Part shown: positions 59,150 through 64,000 of the stretch, piece after piece | Numbering within the stretch: the stretch's first letter is position 1 | How the letters are laid out: each line of letters starts with the position of its first letter | DNA from: Austropuccinia psidii | Taxonomy: Eukaryota > Basidiomycota > Pucciniomycetes > Pucciniales > Sphaerophragmiaceae | Direction: 5' to 3' | NCBI GenBank assembly: GCA_023105745.1 | Contig: JALGQZ010000001.1 | Location: 49,971,662-50,035,661, forward strand | DNA length: 64,000 bases | The notes under the pieces: generated by a model | Databases searched by the model: none | The model's input: the letters and a program-made list of their open reading frames with translations, nothing else | Told to the model about the DNA's origin: nothing | Position numbers and translations under genes: made by a program

Positions 59150-61060
59150 TATTTTCAGCGCACATTACATAAATCGTGGAATAATAGCGGTAAGCTAGTC
59201 CTGGCTGAAGTCCAGCACATCAAATAATAATGGACAAGAGTTATATCTTGTAAAAAAGTGAAAAAAAAATATATTAATACAACTACAAGGAATAAAAGTA
59301 TAAAATAAAAAAAATATATAATACATATATGTTGAAAATCAGGCCTGTGAATTAGTAATTCTCGCATCAAGATAAAATAAGGATAAAAGGCAAAGAGTTA
59401 ACTAACCTAGAATAATCGACAAGATGTAATGGCACGTCCGGTGGAGTCGCGAGGTCAAAGAAAATAACAATGGTTTTGTTTTGGGGAAACAGGACTAGTA
59501 TTCAGGGCTTTAACGTAAGGAGAGGTACAAGTCTCATTGCCTAGGAAGTAATCGAGTGGATCTGGAACAAAGAGTCGTGGATCGTAACTCCCTTCAATGA
59601 AAGCATAAAAAGCCATGGCTGCTTCGGGAACACCTTCCGAGGAGGGAGATGGAGATGAAGACCTCGATAGAGTTGCAAGGGCAGGTGGGGATGGTGGAGC
59701 TGCATAAAAATTATTGGCCCAGCTCCAAAGTCCCATGTTTGTGGAAGGAGAGGAAGGGTAACCAAATAAGAGTTCCTCTAGCTCTTTGTCAGAGAAAACT
59801 TTTATGAAATCAGAATACCCGGACCCATAGCAACGATAACCTGAGCTCATTCTGGCAAGAGACAAGCAATAACTCAATTATCAGCAAAAAATATACCTAT
59901 ATGATATAAAAAATAAGGAATAATGACTTGGCAGACCTAATAATTGATAAAACACGAAGTAGAGAAAATATGTGGCAAAGTATTGAATGGAGGGATTTGA
60001 ATTTTTTTTTTTTCAAGGTCACATCCCAGCTATTTATAGTCGTTGCCCAAAACCCTTGGAAGCTTTAGTTCCTACCTATAACTACACTAAAAAAATGGAT
60101 ATACAAAGGATAGCAAACATCAATTCTCTAGCATAGCCCTCATGTCCAGGAGAACTAATGCATGAATTAGTGGAGCTAAGGCCTATTGATAATTTATTTT
60201 TAACGTCAGAAGCAAATACCTTATTTTTTTTACAGATCCTAAATAAGAACCCAGGTATGATTCTATTGGATGGAGAAGCAAGCGGTGTGAATAAATGAGT
60301 AGAAGGGGGACAGGGAATGGAATTAGAACCTAACAAATAATGGAAGAAAGTTTTGACTAGAACCTTACGTTTGCTAAATAGAAGGCATTGGTGCAGTTGA
60401 GATCACGGATTAGAAGCTGCCGTGATATAAAGCCAAAAAGTTAATATCAAAGAAATAACACAAATAAAGACACAAGGGGAAAACTACAATAAGTCGGGCA
60501 TGAAAGTATAGACTCACCGAGGGCTATGCAGCAGGTAGACGCCGCCAAAACATAAGACTCCTCACAGAAGAAAAGGAAGTGATAGATTAGTCAGACAAAT
60601 TAGATCCTAAGAGGTAAATGAAACAGAAATACCTTGTGAAGATAAGTTGGACCCGGAGTCTCCTCCTAGCCTAGCGTATTGAATGAAAAGCCTTTTGACT
60701 TTGGTTGATGAAAGCAAAAATTACAACACAATCAACCAACGGCCATCTTCAAGTCCTAAGTAATCAGTAGCTTACCTTATTTAAGATCATAGCAAGATTT
60801 CGGAAGCAACATTTAGGTCAGGAAAAGTACTGGAAATTTTGCCGAGGTCATTACAATTTCAGTAGCCTACTAGTTGAAAGGGTGTTCTTTACTGTGTATT
60901 GCTGCTGCTGTGGCTTGCTTTGAAAACCTGCAGGGAGTATAGCAAGCACCTGTTGAGAAAAGATAAATACGTAAGATCAATATAACAAGACAGATAGACT
61001 TAGTGTGACAGCTGCATATTGTGCTAAATACAAAACCACTCACTAACTCCCTCAAAACGA
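59150..61060 (-). other. Composition-shifted block with intron-like signals, possible captured or host gene
   Basis: This block is visibly richer in G and C than both flanks. On the minus strand it shows consecutive splice-like signals: CACAAG/GTATTT with TACCTCTTAG (about 60635-60610), CCCTCG/GTGAGT (about 60523), CACGGCAG/CTTCT (about 60420), GCAAAC/GTAAGG (about 60370) and TCTTGCCAG/AATGAG (59852). The exons would be short. No domain is recognised and the order of exons is tentative. Confidence 0.35.
59455..59850 (-). CDS. Hypothetical protein or last exon, unknown
   Basis: Open from ATG at 59850 (MSSGYRCYGSGYSDFIKVF) to TGA at 59455, about 131 residues. The ATG follows a strong 3' splice-site-like TCTTGCCAG/A, so this may be an exon start. 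Features: an acidic helix (SDKELEELLFG), a serine/proline-rich middle and PDPLDYFLGNE near the end. There is no signal peptide or known motif. Codon composition is more balanced than in the AT-rich flanks, supporting real or formerly real coding sequence. It may be a host gene fragment carried by or lying beside element C. Confidence 0.35.
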   Translation of the reverse strand: MSSGYRCYGSGYSDFIKVFSDKELEELLFGYPSSPSTNMGLWSWANNFYAAPPSPPALATLSRSSSPSPSSEGVPEAAMAFYAFIEGSYDPRLFVPDPLDYFLGNETCTSPYVKALNTSPVSPKQNHCYFL

Positions 61061-61928
61061 CAAGTACGGTAGCTAGTGGGTTTAGCCCGGGAATGGATCC
61101 TACAAGCCACTACTAGAAGTCAATCGGGTTGGGAGCACACCGGAGATTGAGTGAAAGCTTAATAGGGACTAAAACCTCACCGAAGAGTACTTTTTTCCAA
61201 AGGTTATGATCAACTTGTGGATTCTGGAAGCCAGCCCTGGGTTGTATCAATTAAAAACAACCCAACCAGATCTAATTGCGAGAACTGGGAGGGCAGTTCA
61301 GCTGAAACACATGATGTTTTGACATCCATTGAGCCAAAAGCTGCCAACCCGAAGCTGGTTAAAAAGTTTGAACGACAAATAAACCAAAGAAAAGAATACC
61401 AGCAGTGGTTCAAAGTACAAGGAGGTGCTTTTCAAGGAGAATATAGACAAAACAAACTCACCCGATCAACATTCCAGCACCCTAAAGGGTGTTGGAGCAC
61501 CCACAAACAATAAGCTAACCTACCCGAAGCTGCAAAAAAAGGATTAAGGGACTGGTCAACCAAGTACAAACCACGCGAAGTGGTTTAGAGCACAATACAA
61601 GTGCTTTTGAAAGAATTAAAAATTAAAATAAATGTAAAAAATAAGAACTCACCTGAAGCCATTCTACACAAAGCAAGGGGTGATTAGTACAGCTGTCTAG
61701 GGGCCTCTGCAAGCAGGAAACAAACGCCCGAACTGTTTTAAAGTTGCACTGCGGGTGTACTAACAACCATCAAGCCTGTAACAGCCCACCCGAAAGGCTT
61801 CTGAGGATATTTGCAGCACTAAGCCTCCATCTTCATTAACAAACCTTATTACATGACATTCTAGTAGAGAATAAACCATGCAAAGTGGTTAAAAGCACAT
61901 AAAGTGCTTTTCAAAAAGAAAGAAGATT

Positions 61929-61973
<45 letters not shown>

Positions 61974-62061
61974 AGCCACTCAAATTACTCCCATTAAAAA
62001 AAATAAAAATAAATAAATAAATAAAATAATGACAGCAAAATAATAATAATAAAAACAATAA
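61061..62061. other. Noncoding region rich in short perfect hairpins
   Basis: Repeated words CCGAAG, GTGGTT and GTGCTTTT. Hairpins: CACCC/GGGTG at 61478-61491 (loop TAAA), AAACCAC/GTGGTTT at 61568-61586 with AGCAC/GTGCT at 61589-61605, and AACCAT/GTGGTT at 61874-61890 with AAAAGCAC/GTGCTTTT at 61891-61911. A T9 then A37 run lies at 61927-61972. A 98-codon frame across 61217-61513 lacks an ATG and overlaps the hairpins, so I do not call it. Confidence 0.5.
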
Positions 62062-63623
62062 AAGTCCTCAGCAAGACTTAAAACTGCTTATTTCTCTTTT
62101 TTCTTAATTTTACAATATAATAACTGATCTTGTTTCATTTCATTGTAGTCTTATTGACAACTATTTTAAAGTTTGACTATAGGGGATATAAGCAACAAAT
62201 GTGTCCTCAGCAAGACATTAAACTGCTGGAATTTTTTCATTTTCTCATTAATATTAAATGAAGCTGACTTATTTATTTTTATGTGCTACAGGGCTATGAA
62301 GGACAAAATAAGTGCCCTGAGCAAGGCACTAAACTGCTCAATTTTATCTTTATGTCTGTTTCTGAATTATTAATTATTAATTTTACTGATATTTAAGTAT
62401 ACTTTTTTTTAATTTAGTAAAATAAATCTGGAAAACAAATTTAAACAGAATATATATATATATAAGAATATAAATAAACTGCTTATTTATTTTTAATCTT
62501 ATTCAATATTTTAATTAAATTTACTAATGATTTTGAAAATGGAAATGCCCTCAGCATGGCTTAAAACTGCTTAGTTTTTTTATGAATTATAATTTTGATT
62601 TTTTAATTGGCTGATTGAATTTTTTATTTTGAAATTCTACAGGGCTATAATAAAAAAAAGAAAGCCCTTAGTATGGCTATAAACTGCTGGTTTTGAGTTT
62701 TCTATCTTGCATTTTTTATGCTGATTTTATTTTTTATTCTTTTAAGTAGGACTTATAAAGGATATGTGTTCTCAGCAAGACATTAAACTGCTAAATTTTA
62801 CATTTTCACAATTAATCAATACTGAAATACTTCATTTTGAATACTACAGGACTTCAATATAAAAAAAGCCCTGGGAAAGGCTTTAAACTGCTCAATTTTA
62901 TATTGTTCTATCATTTTAATGACTTATTCATTTTACTGACAATTTTATTCTATTTTTCACAGTTTTTTATCAACAAATATATATATAATAACAAGAGAAA
63001 TATCAATGTATATAACAGAATGGGGGATTAAAAAGGAAAAAGCCCTCAGGATACAAGAAATAACAATTTTTTACAGGGCTCTAAACAAAAATAAATGCCC
63101 TGAGCAAGGCTTTAAACTGCTATTTTATCTTTTATGCTTTCTTATTTTGAATAATAACTATACTAATATATTTTATTTGGATTCTACAGGTATTCAACAT
63201 TAATAAAATATTTCTCTTATTTTATAGGCTTAAATATGCTTTTAAAGTGAAAATGAGTCCTCAATAAGACTATAAACTGTTTGAACTACTTATACAACTT
63301 GGCTTTGAAGATAAATAACATGCCATGAAACCCCAAAGGCAACAATCAGGTGCCTGGACACAAGATTTGGTCCTTGGCAAGAGCATAAACTGCCCACTCA
63401 AATTATCAACAATAACCAAGAAAAATTAACCAATGGTCCTTGGAAAGACCATACACTGCCCCTTCAAATATCAACAAGAAATCACTAAAATTATCAACAA
63501 GGACCAAAGCAAAGAAACCAATGGTCCTTGGCAAGACCATAAACTGCCTATTTGAAGTATTCAAGAAGATTTATCAAGGACTATAAAAAACAGGATAAGT
63601 CCTAGGCAAGACTATAAACTTCC
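62062..63623 (+). repeat. PKB: about thirteen copies of a second H-type pseudoknot motif
   Basis: Stem-1 starts: 62062, 62202, 62311, 62547, 62663, 62767, 62865, 63097, 63256, 63369, 63434, 63521 and 63598. Layout: stem-1 strand (3-6 nt), loop CTN, 4-nt block (AGCA or GGCA), one A or T, second stem-1 strand, A-rich loop ending AAAC, then TGCT or TGCC, which pairs with the 4-nt block. Stem-1 pairs covary: AAGTC:GACTT, TGTC:GACA, AGTGCC:GGCACT, AAAGCC:GGCTTT, ATGGTC:GACCAT. Stem 2 covaries too: AGCA:TGCT, GGCA:TGCC, AATA:TGTT. Spacers are AT-rich and irregular (about 55-240 bp). Confidence 0.75.
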
Positions 63624-64000
63624 TAAGAATTAGGGTCATATCCCATTCATGAACTCAAGAATATTCTATTATACTTTTCCTACTATTACAACAAGAGCCA
63701 TTAAGTTGGCTTAATTTTTCAACTCAATAATAACAATAATTAAAAAAAAAACTCTACAAGTATTGTTTTTTTTAAAAAAAAAAGATCAATTTATTTGAAA
63801 TATTTCTTCAATTACAAGAGAGTGATTAGAACTTGTTTGAAAAGAAGAAGTATTTGTGCCATGAAGGCATTAATTGAACTCTAAAGGAGTTATTTATATT
63901 AAAAACTCATAAATTGATGACATAATTTGGGGAATTTACATATTAATAACACCCCAATGTGCTATTGATTCCAAAAGGAATTTTAAAAGCCCCCCAAAAG
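63624..64000. other. AT-rich end of window, nothing recognised
   Basis: A-rich sequence with homopolymer runs and no clear ORF, LTR end or pseudoknot copy. CCCCCCAAAAG at the very end might approach a purine tract, but the next bases are not available. Confidence 0.5.

Larger units (their letters stand above)
50322..64000 (+). mobile_element. Element C: large LTR element, Gag-protease only, 3' end outside the window
   Basis: A new sequence type starts inside G at 50322 (TGTGG). It has a 5' LTR, a TATA box, a candidate primer site, a Gag-PR frame, small ORFs and two arrays of pseudoknot repeats in a long AT-rich 3' region. No RT, RNase H or integrase is visible in the 11.7 kb after the LTR. 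The 3' LTR must lie beyond 64000 if C is complete. Whether everything to 64000 belongs to C is inference; only 50322-58031 is tied together by coding similarity. Confidence 0.55.

Noticed and set aside
61217..61513. 98-codon plus-strand frame
   Set aside because: No ATG start, overlaps strong hairpins, no recognisable domain; more likely structured noncoding sequence, though I cannot exclude a small protein.

Overview
The window is a dense, nested stack of LTR retrotransposons. I find no rRNA, tRNA or CRISPR array and no confidently identifiable host gene. The Ty3/gypsy polyproteins (CCHC Gag, DSG or DTG protease, YIDD or YVDD reverse transcriptase, RNase H, integrase, chromodomain-like end), the small GT-AG introns and the AT-rich spacers indicate a TE-swollen filamentous fungal genome. 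From memory the polyprotein families match rust fungi (Pucciniales), most closely the myrtle rust Austropuccinia psidii. That is recall, not a search result.

Layout. 1-6046: decayed minus-strand Ty3 element A0, split by a 1.8 kb LTR-like insertion S1 (1651-3466, target duplication AGGTT). 6047-15734: full-length plus-strand element el1 with 1.44 kb LTRs and target duplication GAAGC. 16466-20086: truncated inverted relative el2. 20087-24554: 5'-truncated family-B element B1 with its 3' LTR. 24555-27281: 5'-truncated family-A element D. D's 3' LTR starts at 27282 and resumes at 40715, because S2 (second copy of S) sits in it; S2 in turn holds full-length element E (28189-38304, minus) and deletion derivative F (39639-40483). 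41502-47538: family-B element H (minus), cut by D. 47539-50321: family-B element G, cut by H on the left and by element C on the right. The order G, H, D, S2, E gives five levels of nesting.

50322 to the window end: element C, a different LTR element. It has a 1.97 kb 5' LTR, a candidate primer binding site, a Gag-protease frame with three stops, two small ORFs and a very long AT-rich 3' region. No reverse transcriptase is seen. Two arrays of short repeats in it fold as H-type pseudoknots with compensatory changes: five copies at 56.4-57.2 kb and thirteen at 62.1-63.6 kb. These arrays are the most novel feature here.

A second notable system is in family A (el1, E, traces in el2). A small intron contains the AUG of Gag-Pol. 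Unspliced RNA can express Gag-Pol. Spliced RNA loses that AUG and joins an upstream ORF to a frame overlapping Gag for about 700 nt, giving a second basic helical protein. Most polyproteins carry stops or frameshifts, so the locus is largely a graveyard, although el1 and E have nearly identical LTR pairs.
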